Source: Halichoerus grypus
Taxonomy: Eukaryota; Chordata; Mammalia; Carnivora; Phocidae
DNA: 64,000 bases
Assembly: GCF_964656455.1 (NCBI RefSeq)
Contig: NC_135715.1
Coordinates: forward strand, 145,445,935 to 145,509,934
Direction of reading: 5' to 3'
The notes under the pieces: generated by a model
Told to the model about the DNA's origin: nothing
Database searches by the model: none
Seen by the model: the letters and a program-made list of their open reading frames with translations, nothing else
Made by a program: the position numbers and the translations under genes
Part shown: in pieces, positions 23,090-34,905 of the stretch
How positions within the stretch are numbered: position 1 is the stretch's first letter
Layout of the letters: each line of letters begins with the position of its first letter

Positions 23090-23292
23090 TGGGCACCTGG
23101 GTGGCTCAGTTGGTTAAGCGACTGCCTTCGGCTCAGGTCATGATCCTGGAGTCCCGGGATCGAGTCCCGCATCGGGATCCCTGCTCAGCGGGGAGTCTGC
23201 TTCTCCCTCTGACCCTCCCCCCCTCTCATGTACACTCTCTCTCTCTCATTCTCGCTCTCTCAAATAAATAAATAAATCTTAAAAAAAAAAAA
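23090..23292 (+). mobile_element. Can-SINE, plus strand, subfamily B type
   Basis: The head is GGGCACCTGGGTGGCTCAG, then TTGGTTAAGCGACTGCC, CTGGAGTCCCGGGATCGAGT, a long CT tract, AAATAAATAAATAAATCTT and an A tail. An exact 17-bp TSD (AAAGAATCTCAGATTCA) lies at 23073-23089 and 23293-23309. The frame 23089-23271 is SINE-derived. Confidence 0.97.
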
Positions 23293-23309
23293 AAAGAATC
23301 TCAGATTCA

Positions 23310-25140
23310 GTCTCCAGATGAATTGATGTGCTCAATTTTAATCTTGCTTTAAAATACTCATCTAATATCAGTTCACAAGGAGCTCATAAGTATGACCATT
23401 TACAAGTTTTAAACTTTATCATATAGAAAATGAAATATGTTGATAACATATTATCTTCATTTATATCTATCACGAAATAGCACACACTCATCTAGGAAGC
23501 TATCAGTGACGATGCTCCAGGTTGTCAAATTCATCTCAGTTATTTTTTTTCTTTTTAAGAAGTTGGGAAAAAAATCAGAAAAAAAAAGCACAAACAAAAA
23601 TTCACACTAGTGAAAATGGTAGGAGTTTAGAACAGGAAAGTACAAATTCATTCATTATATGGACCAACTACCATGAAAACCAATAATGGGCAGTTTGTGC
23701 TTCTACTGATTCTGCGTAGTCTATCTAGAACCAGGACTTTGGTCATGTGTCTTAGTATCATAACTGTGAGTTGCCTGTGAAAGTATCTGTTGCCACAATG
23801 TTTCACCTACAAAGCAAACACTTGAGCGCCCAAAATACATATACACATGCGCGCACACATATTCCATAGGCAATTTCCATGGCTTCAGTCATTCTTCATA
23901 CAAGATAATGTTCAAGTCATTGAACTTTTAATTTCTGCTGATGGATTATAATGTCTCTTTACAAGGAAAGGTGTTATTTCCAACTTAATTCAGTTTAGTG
24001 AAGTAGTATTTATATTAATGTTACTTAAGAATGGATATGACACCTTGGAATTCCAACTAATCTGACAAGTTCAATTTACTAAAGTTAACATGCCATCATG
24101 GTCATTCCAGTCATGCCCAAAAGAATTTAGTATAACAATATAAGTGTTACTTTCCAATATGAGGTTATTCTGGGCCCAAGTACCACTTGGAGACTATCTG
24201 AAAATTTGTCTCTACACTGGGACCCAGAAAAACAGAAGATCCATTGAACAATTTTCCAGAGATACAAAGCATTAAAGAATAATTAATTTTAACAGAAAAT
24301 GAAGTGGAGGCTAAATCCAAGTTAGTGCTTTGGCATATGGAATAGATTGGAACATTTGTTGGAATAGAATATGGTCTAGATAGGCAATGTATTAAATGCT
24401 GGGAAAATAATGGTGACTATAAAGCATCTACTCAAGAAGCAAAACTAGACTAGAAGAGTAGAGTCTTTAACTTTCATGTGGTCTAAGAAAAGTATTTAGT
24501 TTGATGAGATTTTTCTTATTTTATTTATTCCCCCATGAGCCTGCCCTTGCAGTTATTTCTACAAGCAGTGCTGGCTTAATGCAAAATAGTCTAAAACTTA
24601 TTTTTGAAAGTGCCAAATATGTATGTTTTAAGCTGAAGTATAATCCTACCCTGGATGAGATCCCCAATCTAGATAAGATTTTTCTAGAAAAAATAATTTG
24701 AACAAAATATTTCATTTCATGATATTGGAGTTTTATACCATGATATTGGAGTTTTAATAGTTTATTAAGATTATAAAAATCTACACTATTATGTAGAAAA
24801 AGCAAGGAAACAAACAAGTATAAGATATCTACAAAAAAGTTATGTCCCTCAAATACAGCAAACTGTAATTTACCATGATTGTTAGCAACTGGTAGAATAT
24901 TAAAAAGGAAAATAGTACAGGAATTAGGCTATCAGAACCCCAAAGAAGTTAAGTCCTCTGTAGTGATATTTTTTAGAAGTCTTATTTTATGAAAATAGCA
25001 TCATACATGTATTTTCTGTTTCCTTTCAAATAAATGCATATTTAAAAAATTCTTACAATATGGTATTAAAGAAGATAAATTTTAAATTACTAAAACTTCC
25101 ACATCTTGATGTTTAGCAATATTTCATAATTTCATACATC
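23310..25140. other. Unassigned sequence; small tandem duplication
   Basis: No gene is seen. An 18-bp unit (CATGATATTGGAGTTTTA) occurs at 24718-24735 and again at 24739-24756, a 21-bp-period duplication. Frames at 24501-24701 and 24521-24817 are open on opposite strands and have no recognisable domain. Confidence 0.5.
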
Positions 25141-25195
25141 TATGTTTATATACATGCAAACGTATATACACATATACTCTCTCTGTCTCTCATAC

Positions 25196-25223
25196 ATACA
25201 CACACACACACACACACACACAC
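25196..25223. repeat. CA microsatellite
   Basis: About 13 CA units follow a TACATACA start. It lies in a wider ATAC/CTCT low-complexity stretch beginning near 25140. Confidence 0.95.
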
Positions 25224-25499
25224 TTATACCAACAAATGGAAACAACAGTACATATTGTGTCTTACTGTGGGTGTCTTTTATCAGTTGTTTCCTATTCCCC
25301 TACCCCTTCTATCACCCTTTCTTCCAATAAGTAATCAATGTTGTGAATTTGTTGTGGATCACTTTACCTTGTTTTCAATGATGATATGACTGTACATTAA
25401 TTTTACATATATAGGATTTTTATTTGTCTTATAAATATAGGATCTGTAAAATACATATTCTTCTCTGTTATCCTGCTTTATCATGCTTTTTTTTTGGTT

Positions 25500-26360
25500 G
25501 GGAGAGGGTTTGAAAATGAATTGTAGAAATCACTCCCTTTCAACTGGCATACATTGTTTTTTATTCTATCATATAAATTCATTACTGTTTATTCAAGTTA
25601 TCTCAATAGAAGAACATTCTGATTTTCTCTCTGCTTTCTTCACATGTGAATGTTTCTATAAGGTATTTGTTTACCTAATAGGAAGATTGTCCCATTTAAT
25701 TTCAATTTTAATAGCTATTGTGAGATTGACTTTCAAAAAAATTTTTAAAAACCACATTTTTATCAGCAATATAATGAGAATATCCCTTTTTCCTGAATAT
25801 CACTCAACAGTGGCTGATTTTTTTTTAAATGATAACCTCATGTTTACTTTAAATTAACTAGTGTGAAATTAAGCATCTTTTCTTACGCTTATTTCTGTTT
25901 CTTTAAATTGCCTAATAGGCTTTTTCACTTTTTCTGATAAGTTCTTTGTCTTTTAATCTTTGAAGGAGATTTTTGAATATTATAGATATCATTTTGATCT
26001 GTTTGTGCCAAAAATATTTTTTCTCAACTTGTCATTTTGGTGTTTTCTTTCTGTCTTTTATTTTTTCAATTAGTTTTTTATTTATATTTAATGTTTATCT
26101 TTGCCTCTATAGCTTTGCGTTTCCTGACTTGCTTTAAAACTCTCCCAACAGCTAAGATATACTCTTTTATTATTCTTCTAAAGTATATTATTGTGTACAT
26201 TTTATTGTATACATGTGTATACATTTTATACATGTATACAAATTGTATTACTTATATATTCTTCTAAAATGTGTAATGCATAAATGTATTATTGTATTAT
26301 TTGTTTATTCAGATATAACTATAAGTTAGGTTCAATTTTATCATATTTAACAACATATGA
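25500..26360 (-). mobile_element. Ancient L1 (L1M-class) ORF2 relic, minus strand
   Basis: The plus strand follows the antisense ORF2 order with heavy decay: TTTCTTCACATGTGAATGTT near 25635, ATTTTTATCAGCAATATAAT (25756), GTGTGAAATTAAGCATCTTT (25861), TAAATTGCCTAATAGGC (25904), TCTGATAAGTTCTTTGTC (25934), TTTTCTCAACTTGTCATTTT (26018), then CTCCCAACAGCTAAGATATA. Frames at 25483-25857 and 26037-26267 (+) are antisense to the LINE and meaningless. The limits are approximate. Confidence 0.65.
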
Positions 26361-26457
26361 TTGTCATTGACATTGATTATTTGTAAATATTAAGATATAT
26401 TGCTAAATTCTATTTTAATCTATTGCCTACTTGCCTTTTCCTGAACCAGTATCATCT

Positions 26458-26645
26458 AAAGATTTTATTTATTTATTTGACAGAGAGAGACACAGCAAGA
26501 GAGGGAACACGAGCAGGGGGTGTAGGAGAGGGAGAAGCAGGCTTCCCGCTGAGCAGGGAGCCGGATGCGGGGCTCGATCCTGGGACCCTGGGATCATGAC
26601 CTGAGCCGAAGGCAGACGCTTAACGACTGAGCCACCCAGATGCCC
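26458..26645 (-). mobile_element. Can-SINE, minus strand
   Basis: The element is complete from head (reversed at 26626-26645) through CGTTAAGCGTCTGCC, CCCAGGGTCCCAGGATCGAG and a CT tract to the AAATAAATAAAATCTT tail. A 17-bp TSD (CTGAACCAGTATCATCT) lies at 26441-26457 and 26646-26662. It is little diverged. Confidence 0.97.
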
Positions 26646-26670
26646 CTGAACCAGTATCATCTCCAGTGCA

Positions 26671-26699
26671 TGCACACACACGCACACACACATACACAC
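26671..26699. repeat. CA-rich microsatellite
   Basis: An imperfect CACACA tract with G and T interruptions lies just outside the SINE TSD. Confidence 0.9.
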
Positions 26700-26719
26700 T
26701 CCTTCCTGGTACAACATAT

Positions 26720-26945
26720 GATTAAGGAAGCTGGCACAAGGTTGAAATCCTGGCTGGGTAAATTACTACATGTGTGACATTTGATAAATCATGTAAACAA
26801 AATCCGTGCTTCAAATTCCTTATAAAGTATAATACCAACATATAATAATATGTAACATCAAACATACAATTGATTATAATAACATATCAGTACATAGGCC
26901 TGTATGGGGATCACATGAGCTAATTTATGTACTTTATTCATTTAA
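26720..26945 (+). mobile_element. MIR SINE relic, plus strand
   Basis: GGTTGAAATCCTGGCTGGG, a diverged TGTGTGACATTTGATAAATC, AAATTCCTTATAAAGTATAA (26813), and GGGGATCACATGAGCTAATT (26907) follow the MIR order (B-box region, core, 3' part). It is strongly diverged. Confidence 0.65.
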
Positions 26946-27059
26946 AACTGTTTTTGTTCATCTGCATTTTTTCAACTTTCACTTTTTTTTTACCGTTGCC
27001 TACCTCATAGATTTCTTATTTCCTTTTTCTCTCTAGGTAGTGTAGTGGGTGCTGTGGTG

Positions 27060-27097
27060 TTTCTTTCTTTCTTTCTTTCTTTCTTTTTTTTTTTTTT
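27060..27097. repeat. TTTC microsatellite running into a T run
   Basis: Seven TTTC-like units are followed by a pure T tract of about 14. It may be the remnant tail of an inserted element, but no SINE body is attached. Confidence 0.95.
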
Positions 27098-27099
27098 GA

Positions 27100-28570
27100 T
27101 GCTGTGTTGTTTCATGCAGGTGTTCCTGCTAGGACTGGAGCACTCATTTCCCTACATGCTGGGCATGTTGGCATCAGTGTTTCTCAGCTAAGTCCCTCTG
27201 GGCCTTGCCCTCAGCTGAAAAGTTACGTCACCTAAGGCCATGCTTCATCCAAGAGGCAGTCTCCTTCCAATGGCTCTTTGATGAGGAAATCTAAAATTTG
27301 GGCTTCCTTGCCCATTTCAGAACAAATATTAAGGGTCATTCCAGTTTGACAGTTCCCCATAGAATTGGCTGAAGCCTTAAGTTCCACTTCCTCTCTTGCC
27401 CAGTCCTGCTTCCTTCACTCCCTACAGCTGTTGGTCCTGAAAATATCCACTAATATACTTTCTGCAGGTAAATCTCCATCTCAAAACCTGCATCTCAGGG
27501 ATCCCATCCTGGGATGGGTAGTGTCTCCATCTTTTTATTCACATGGCTTGTGTTGGTGATAGATTCTGTCTTTCAGTATCTCAAAACATCCTCTTCTGTC
27601 CTGACTAGAGAATGCTCTCTGCTAAATATCATATTTCTAATCCATAATTGTATTTTGAGACTTTTTGCCACTTCATTTCCAGGTTATCATTCTCTTTTTA
27701 GGTTCATATATTAAATTTTTAATTAGAAATATCTATGTTTTCTGGAATATTTATCTTCAATTGAATCTCTCCTGTATGTTGTCATTATTTTAAAAACTTT
27801 ATTTTCTTTGTCTATTCTGAATATTTTACTTTACTTAGAGCTGCTGTTTTACTGGATCCCTTATGTAAATTTTTTTTTTTTTCTTGTACTCATGTGTTTG
27901 GTCACTCTGATAGTCTGAGTAGTAGAAAAACAATAGCAGAGTGGTAGTAAACAGAAGTCCATTCTCCAAAAGTCAAGTGATGTTCCAAAAGTAACTGTTG
28001 AGATGCTAGAAGAATCCTTACTGCTCCCAGGACTTTTCTTTGTAGCCTTGGGTATAGAGATGAACCTAGGAAATCTGTACATCTTCCCAAAACATCTTGT
28101 AGCACCCAGTTGCCCACTGTGGCTTCTGGGATCACACACATGGGATTGTGGCAGAACAATGAACACCAGAAACCAAGTGTTCCCTGAGGAGCATGGAACT
28201 TTCATCTTTACACAAGTGATCACAGAGGTCTGTCCCTACTTTTGTCAGGATAAGAGCTTGCCAACATCTTTTCCTCGTATTCTAGCAGAGCAGGAACATC
28301 CACTACATAATTACCCAGTGTGCCTCATCACGATCATGGCTCATTTTCTCAGGAGATCTCTTTTCATCAGAGTTGAGCTTGGATGGAACTTTAGAAACGC
28401 TTTCCTGGGCTGTTGTCTTGAGACCAGAAATAAAAATATATGTTTTTATGGTCGTTTATCATGAATTCTGATATCTTATTTCCAAATTTAGGTCCAATGT
28501 ATAGACAACGTAGTAAAGAATGACTAATGACTACAAAGTTGCCTACCTTAGGAGTATAAAAGTAAGGATG
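27100..28570. other. Unassigned sequence, possible old LTR-like segment
   Basis: The part from about 27365 to 27530 has a pattern (CCTGCTTCCTTCACTCC, then CTGCAGGTAAATCTCCATCT, then GGGATCCCATCCTGGGAT) that recalls the end of some class III LTRs, but I cannot name a family. The frame 28003-28464 (+, 153 codons) is the longest in the window. It overlaps a 120-codon frame on the other strand, shows no domain, and I do not call it a gene. Confidence 0.35.
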
Positions 28571-28582
28571 CAGCTTTCTTTT

Positions 28583-28813
28583 TCTTTACTTTTCTTTTTT
28601 TTTTTTAGTTGAAGTATAGTTGAAATACAATGTTATCTTAGTTTCAGGTGTACAGCATAGTGATTCCACAACTCAATACATTACACTATGCTCACCATGA
28701 TAAGTGTAGTTACCATTTGTCACCGTGCAACATTATTACAATATTATTGACTATAATCCCTATGCTGTATTTTTCATTCCTGTGACTTATTTATTTTGTA
28801 ACTGGAAGTTTAT
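28583..28813 (-). mobile_element. L1M 3' UTR end, minus strand
   Basis: The T run (reversed tail) is followed by AGTTGAAGTATAGTTGAAAT, TAGTTTCAGGTGTACAGCAT (28637), GTAGTTACCATTTGTCACC (28706) and ATAATCCCTATGCTGTAT (28754). An 11-bp TSD (AGCTTTCTTTT) lies at 28572-28582 and 28814-28824. About 230 bp are present, all 3' UTR. Confidence 0.88.
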
Positions 28814-28824
28814 AGCTTTCTTTT

Positions 28825-29551
28825 CTAATGTGATATAGAAAAGAAGTATAGAGGTAGAGGAAATTCAGGCATGTTAATTTTTTAATATTATAAAACAGGA
28901 AGATTAAAGATACAGGAATAGTAGTCAGAATACAAAATAGATATTTATGTACATTAATTCAAGTTTCAAGGACCATATATGGAGAAATTAATGATAGGAC
29001 TGTTATCATTGAAAATTGAAAGTTGAGAAGAGGAGCAAGTGAACTATATTCTCATTTTTCTAAACAAAAATTCTGAAGAGAACACCAAAAATTTTCAAAC
29101 ATAGAAATAGCATGATAAGATTATTATATAGTAGTAGAAGGTTTCCATCAAAACATTAAAATTGCAAATTTTTACAAAGTGGTGGCCCCTGTGTAGTGGC
29201 ACAGGGGTATGGATTTGGGAACAGTTGCTTTTCTCCTTGACCCCTCTGTACTTATTTATGTGTTAATTTGTAAAAAGAAAAGTCTCATAAATATTAATGA
29301 TAGTTTTTAAACCAAAGAAATAAATCTCTAGAGTGGAATTTCAGAAAATGTGGCATCTACGTGGTAGTGGAGGTACACTTGTAGTAATAATTAGGTGCCT
29401 TATCTCAAATTTAATTTCAAAGTAGAAAATTCATTTATGTAAGTATAAAAGTGATATCACCATAGGTGAACATGATGCTGAAGCTCTTGAAATGAACCAT
29501 GTACCATGAAGCATTCTCATCTAATGGAGTTAGGTTCCCCAGATATGGTTA
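28825..29551. other. Unassigned spacer
   Basis: No gene or recognisable repeat. AT-rich. Confidence 0.45.
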
Positions 29552-29566
29552 TTAATATGCAGGGCA

Positions 29567-29755
29567 GGGGCTCCTGGGTGGCTTAGTAGGTTAAGCGTCT
29601 GCTGTAGGCTCAGGTCATAATTCCAGGGTCTGGGATCGAGTCCCGCACCGGGCTCCTTGCTCAGCAGAGAGTTTGCTTCTCCCTCTGCCTGCCGTTCCCC
29701 CTGCTTGTGCTCTCTCTCTCTCTCTGACAAATAAATAAATGAATAAATAAAATCT
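29567..29755 (+). mobile_element. Can-SINE, plus strand
   Basis: The head is GGGGCTCCTGGGTGGCTTAG, followed by TAGGTTAAGCGTCTGC, CAGGGTCTGGGATCGAGTCC, a CT tract and AAATAAATAAATGAATAAATAAAATC. A 15-bp TSD with one mismatch lies at 29552-29566 and 29756-29770. The frame 29530-29730 (-) is SINE-derived. Confidence 0.96.
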
Positions 29756-29770
29756 TTAATATACAGGGCA

Positions 29771-32468
29771 TTAAGTAGGCTGTGGAAGGAAGCAGAGCCA
29801 TGCAGAGGGAGAATCTGATCTGTGATGTAGTCTTAAAGAAGGCCCCAATCTGCCTAACAATAGGCTCTGAAGCTTGGATATGTCTTTAGCATTGTATTAA
29901 GTTGATTCATCAGATGTGGACTGCTCCTGGAAAGAGATGTGACATTAGGCAAGGCTGGTATCTTTGGCCATGGCAGTTCCTGAAGAGGATGGACAGCTGA
30001 GAGCAATGTTCTGAAAGGACTTCCAATACCTGAGACAATGTCATTATTCTTGAAGGGGGATCTGAGTGACACATCAACACAGTATACGTCTTACGTGGTT
30101 CACATCCCTTGCTTCACATAGTATATGCAATCAGGAGGTTCAGGCTTCTGGTGAGCATCACTTCCAGAGGGAAATTTAAAAGAGGAAGGTTAGTGGATCC
30201 AACAACAGCTCCTACCACTAAAGCTGGTCTCAGGGATGCAAATAAAACTCTGTCTCTCCTATCCTTTCTAGGTTTTTCTCTCTGTTCATCTCAATGTTAC
30301 TTGGAGGCATTTCCCTGAGCCATTACCAGACCCTAGTCAGGTCTGGGTTGCTGCCATTGTCTATATATGATAGAATTTGAGAAAAGGAGTACCAATGTGT
30401 TTCATAGATCAACTGGGTGTTAGACATGTTCCTCCCTATCCCATAGGTAATAATAGTCTTACCTCCTACTAATGATAGGGGTGAATTACTCCTGCCAAGA
30501 TAGCTTTTTTCCTTCTTGCCTGCTCATCTCCTAGAATGAGGATTCTAAAATACTCAGCTGGATATTGTAGCTTCTGGTTCAATGGGACTCTTGCTTGTGC
30601 TCCTAGTGGAAGTGTTCCACTATAGGAGTCAGGATCTCTAATCTGCAGAGCCAGAGTTGCAAGAACAAAAATATAAATTCTCCAAGTAGGTCACTGATTG
30701 TGATGGTAAGCAGAACCACTCTTACTTCCACCGTTTGATTCATGTTTTCTACTTACTGGGGATATATAGCACTAAATAAAATTCTTCAATGTGTACAGTA
30801 CTGTGTTCTGGAGAATGGTGCCCCATCTTATTGACTCCTTTCAACAGTCTGTTCCATAACTTTATCAGGCACTTATGGGTGATGTTATATGTGGTATAAA
30901 AGTGGATTTTCTGTCTTACTCAGTGTTTTGTGGATCCCTATGCTAAACATTCTATAAGCCCTCGAGGTCAGTGCTCTCTGGTGGGCATTAACTTGTGATT
31001 CAAAGATTTCACACTTTGTACCAATTCCCCTAAGTCCACCCACATGTAATTACCCCAGATTTCACAATCTTTTTCCTTCCAGATTCTTGACCAAGCCAAT
31101 TGCCTTGTTCATTACTGTGGTCTCTATAGTTTAACTACTCAAGGTGGATCAGGATCACCTCAAAATGCCTCAAGTTCTATTCATGAGAATTTTCCCTCAC
31201 TATCCTCTTTCAAGACCATCCCTGAGTAAAGATGCAGGGCAGCTATCATCGATTTTTGGCTTGTACCCACATACAGGGTCAACCGTTCTGTGAACCAGGC
31301 TTGGAGTTTCATTTTTCTCTCACCTGGTTATATGTGATCTCCCATGTGTGGCCATAGCTGTGAGATGAGAGGGAGTCTCTGGTACAAGTGTGAGAGAGGA
31401 CATGGGGGGCTGGGCTATGTGCTGACAGAACTAGCTTACTCTCTCTCATCTTCAATCTGTACAAAGACAAAAGGTCGTTATTCTTTCAGGATTGGAACCA
31501 ATCGACTGAGAAAGAGCTTCAGTTCCCAGGAGAAAGGACTTTGTAGAGCCACTTACTTTAGCAAGTAAGATTCGATTGTATTCAAAGCATTCCAAAAAAT
31601 AAAGCACATGTGTCCTAGCTAGCATGGAATACACAGTGGAGAACAGCTAGATCACAAAACTGGAACTGAGAAGTGTATAGGAAGGAAGCAAATGCTCAAA
31701 CTCTTTCTCTCAGAGGCTTTGTGGTCATTTGTGCATCTTATTGGAAATCTTGTCTCCTCTCGTGTTTTTTCCTATTCACTTAATGTTTTGTTTTGTTTTC
31801 TTTTAAGTTTTCTGCTGAATAACCCTCCTGCTAAATAAGTCTGATTGATTTCTGAGACCTGGAGACTTTAATTTATATTTCAAAGAAAACCTAAGTCCTT
31901 TAAAGTAGTGAAAGAGCGTGAACGAACCTTTTACTTGACACTTTGCTTTTCTCAGACCACTAAAGACAGATAAACAGAAGAGTACAGGTAAATTGTGTCA
32001 CTATTCTGATCTGCAAGAATCAGAAAAGACAGAAGAGTGTTACTGTGGAATATTCATCTCTGTTCTTTTAAAAACTTTTAGAAACGATACATGACTTCTT
32101 TTCCTATCACAGAAAAACAGTGGGGTGGATGTTAACATTACTTTCCAGATTATAGAAATTGGTAAATTATACAAGATTTTCTTGTTTATGAGAAATTAGA
32201 TGATTACTGCATTGAAGTGGCAGCAACTATTATTTTATCATTTTAGAGATTCAGAACTGAGTGGGAAGTTGGGTATGAGTGGAGAAGTGTTGCAATTAGA
32301 TGAGAAAATTAATACTAATAATTCTTGCATTTCTAACTCAGGATGGGGCATGTTATACTAAATTTGGAAAACAAAGGAATGACATTTGCACTAAGGGTCA
32401 TTTATTGTATTGAAAGGGTCACATAGAAAACATTTCACATGTAAAGGGGATTAAGAGTTACAAACCTC
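29771..32468. other. Unassigned unique sequence, no gene seen
   Basis: About 2.7 kb of moderately GC-balanced sequence for this window holds no repeat or exon that I can support. The short frames at 29854-30072, 30109-30318 and 31344-31568 lack domains. Old LTR or ERV-derived sequence is possible but not recognised. Confidence 0.4.
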
Positions 32469-32675
32469 TAGTTATAAAATAAATAAGTAATGGGATGTAA
32501 TGTAAGGCATAGGGAAATATAGTCAATAATGTAATAATTTTGTATTAACAGATGTTAATTAGACCTATTGTAGTGATCATTTTGTAATGTATAAAAATAT
32601 TGAATCATTCTCGGGTACACCTGAAAGTAATATGATCTCTAAAAAAGTATGTCAATTCTAATTCAATAAAAAAAT
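32469..32675 (+). mobile_element. L1M 3' UTR end, plus strand
   Basis: TATAAAATAAATAAGTAATG, GGGATGTAATGTAAGGCATA, ATATAGTCAATAATGTAATA and GGGTACACCTGAAAGTAATA follow the 3' end of an L1M element, closing with CTAATTCAATAAAAAAATAAG. No clear TSD was found. Confidence 0.75.
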
Positions 32676-32679
32676 AAGC

Positions 32680-33840
32680 AAAATGTTTAAAACTGAGTTT
32701 TAATGATTATTTGACTTTACTCATATTAAGAAGAACCCTTTTTATTATTAGAGCATAAACTTCTGAGGACCAGAATCATGTTTTTTTAATAGATTTCTGT
32801 TTCTTCTCCCTATAATACAGTTTGACCCACAGTAATAGTTAAAAATATTGCTTCAATAAGTAAATATTAATTGTTAATAAATTAATAAAGCTAACTGTCT
32901 TTAAATAAGGTTACAATATTTTGAGTTAAACAAGATAAAATTAGTGTCATGACTACCATTTTTCACAGAACCTCTATAATGCCAATTTGCATTACATAAT
33001 TCAAGGATATTTCTTATACTTGATCACATAACCTATGTCTTGCAGTGCATTTAAAAAAGAAAAAAATTAACATTCATATTCATCAAGCTATGCTATTTTT
33101 TGATCAATGGAAACGTTTTTATAATATTTTGTAGATACACACATCTTGTCTTTTTTAGTAATTCCAAGGGGAGTAGGGCATTTTTGAGTGTGCATGTACC
33201 ACAGTTTATCTCAAAAGCGCTTACTAGTTATAGTTACAATAATCCTTAGATGCAAGGCTATCAGAGAGCTTTGTACTCACCAAGAGCCTTGCAAAATATT
33301 TTTAGAATTATCTGTGTCTTGCAGATGCTCTTAAGCCACAGAGAAAATTATTTAATGGGGAATTTATATCCCATAAAGGATTCTGCAGCTGAGAGACTGG
33401 ATTGCATGACTGACCACTGATGGAGGTAAAATCCAACAAGCCAAACCACATCTGTGTGAGATCATCTGCCCCTCCCTTGAGAACAAGTACATTTCACTCA
33501 ATTCCCCATCCCTGTTGGCTGGGGTGTTCCATCTGATGGATTTATGTGGGTCCCCTAAGGCTTGATCCTAAGGGGCCTGGCTGGAGGGAAAGATAAAGCA
33601 AAATGAATATTTAAGCTTTGAGAGGATTCTTGAATTGGATCTCTGGCATGTTGGATTAAATGGCTTAAGTATTGATAGAATAAAGTATTCCTTGGAAAGG
33701 TAATCCTTGTACTTTTCTCAGAGATTGCTCAAGTTATAGAAAAGAAAACAATGTAACTGTTCTTATCAGAGTACATAAACAGAGAGGGAACAGAAAATAT
33801 TTTCCAAAACTCTACTAGATCAATGTTTTCCCAACTGCGG
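32680..33840. other. Unassigned sequence
   Basis: No gene or confident repeat is seen. The part at 33340-33600 is GC-richer and unique. Confidence 0.4.
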
Positions 33841-33844
33841 TCTG

Positions 33845-33974
33845 TAGTTATAATTAAAGAGTACAGAGTTATTCACGTGATTAAAAAAAATATGTTTCCA
33901 TTAAAATAGGTACTTACAATTAAGGAGTACAGAGTTATTCCACATGGTTAAAAAAATATGTTTCCATTAAAATA
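33845..33974. repeat. Tandem duplication, about 65-bp period
   Basis: Two adjacent units share AATTAA(A/G)GAGTACAGAG, GTTATTC, a run of A, and ATATGTTTCCATTAAAATA. Unit 1 is about 33845-33908, unit 2 about 33909-33974. They differ by a few substitutions and small indels. No known element is evident. Confidence 0.85.
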
Positions 33975-34528
33975 GTTACGTATATATTTGAAGAATTAAA
34001 AACATATAAAATAAACAACAAAACAAATCTTTGGCATATTTAGGTTTAGATAATATGTGAAATTCAAACACTAAGAATTAGTTTGATTTATTTTATGGTC
34101 CTGGGAAACAAAGCCACATGATGGGGAGGGGAATAAAATAAAACAACACCTAAGTGTGTTTGCTGTAAAATAATTTTTAAGTACTTAACAAGTTATAGTG
34201 TATGAACCATCACTTACTCATTAATTTTCCTATAGTCATTGTTTTATGATTTTATGTAATTATCTAAAATAATGTTTTACCAGCCTTAAAATTAACTCAA
34301 GCATAGATAAAAAATAAGCTACACAGCACATTCGAGTTCTCTTATCTCTATGTGTCAGAAACTTGTAGAAGGAAGGGGCAGGAATAATAGTATATAGCAA
34401 ATATGCAATGCAAATTGGACCTTAATCTTTGCCTAATAAATCAAATGAGCAAGAAAATTTATTAAAGAGAAAAAAGCTGATTTCCTTCATAAAGCGTGAA
34501 CATGTTTCTGATTTTGGGCATCCCTTCT

Positions 34529-34797
34529 TTTTTTTTTTTAATTTTATTATGTTATGTTAATCACCATACATTACATCATTAGTTTTTGATGTAGTGTTCC
34601 ATGATTCATTGTTTGCGTATATGAGTTTTAATGATTATTTGCATGCTCCATTCAATACGTTCCCTTTTTAATACCCATCACCAGGCTAACCCATCCCCCA
34701 TCCTCCTCCCCTCTAGAACCCTCTGTTTCTGAGTCCATATTTTCTCATATTTTGTCGCCCCCTCCAATTCCCCCCCTTCATTTTTCCCTTCCTACTA
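34529..34797 (-). mobile_element. Carnivore L1 3' UTR segment, minus strand
   Basis: The T run and ATTTTATTATGTTATGTTAA lead into CATTAGTTTTTGATGTAGTG, TCCATGATTCATTGTTTGCG, then CCCATCACCAGGCTAACCCA and a C-rich stretch. These are the antisense L1 3' UTR blocks also present at 12139. The piece between 34618 and 34652 departs from the pattern (a Can-L1 would read on to the ACACCCAGTGCTC block) and looks replaced or highly mutated. Confidence 0.8.
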
Positions 34798-34905
34798 TCT
34801 TCTTCTTCTTCTTCTTTTTTTTTTTTTTTTTAACATATAATGCATTATTTGTTTCAGAGGTACAGGTCTGTGATTCATCAGTCTTACACAATTCACAGCG
34901 CTCAC
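34798..34905 (-). mobile_element. Second L1 3' UTR block, minus strand, after TTC repeat
   Basis: A TTC tract and T run (34798-34831) are followed by AACATATAATGCATTATTTG, TTTCAGAGGTACAGGTCTGT and GATTCATCAGTCTTACACAA. This is another L1 3' UTR motif set, so either one long 3' UTR or two neighbouring inserts are present. The frame 34752-34970 (+) has no meaning. Confidence 0.7.

Noticed and set aside
28003..28464. Longest open frame (153 codons, plus strand) as a gene
   Set aside because: It overlaps an open frame of 120 codons on the other strand, has no recognisable domain or splice context, and lies in unassigned noncoding sequence.
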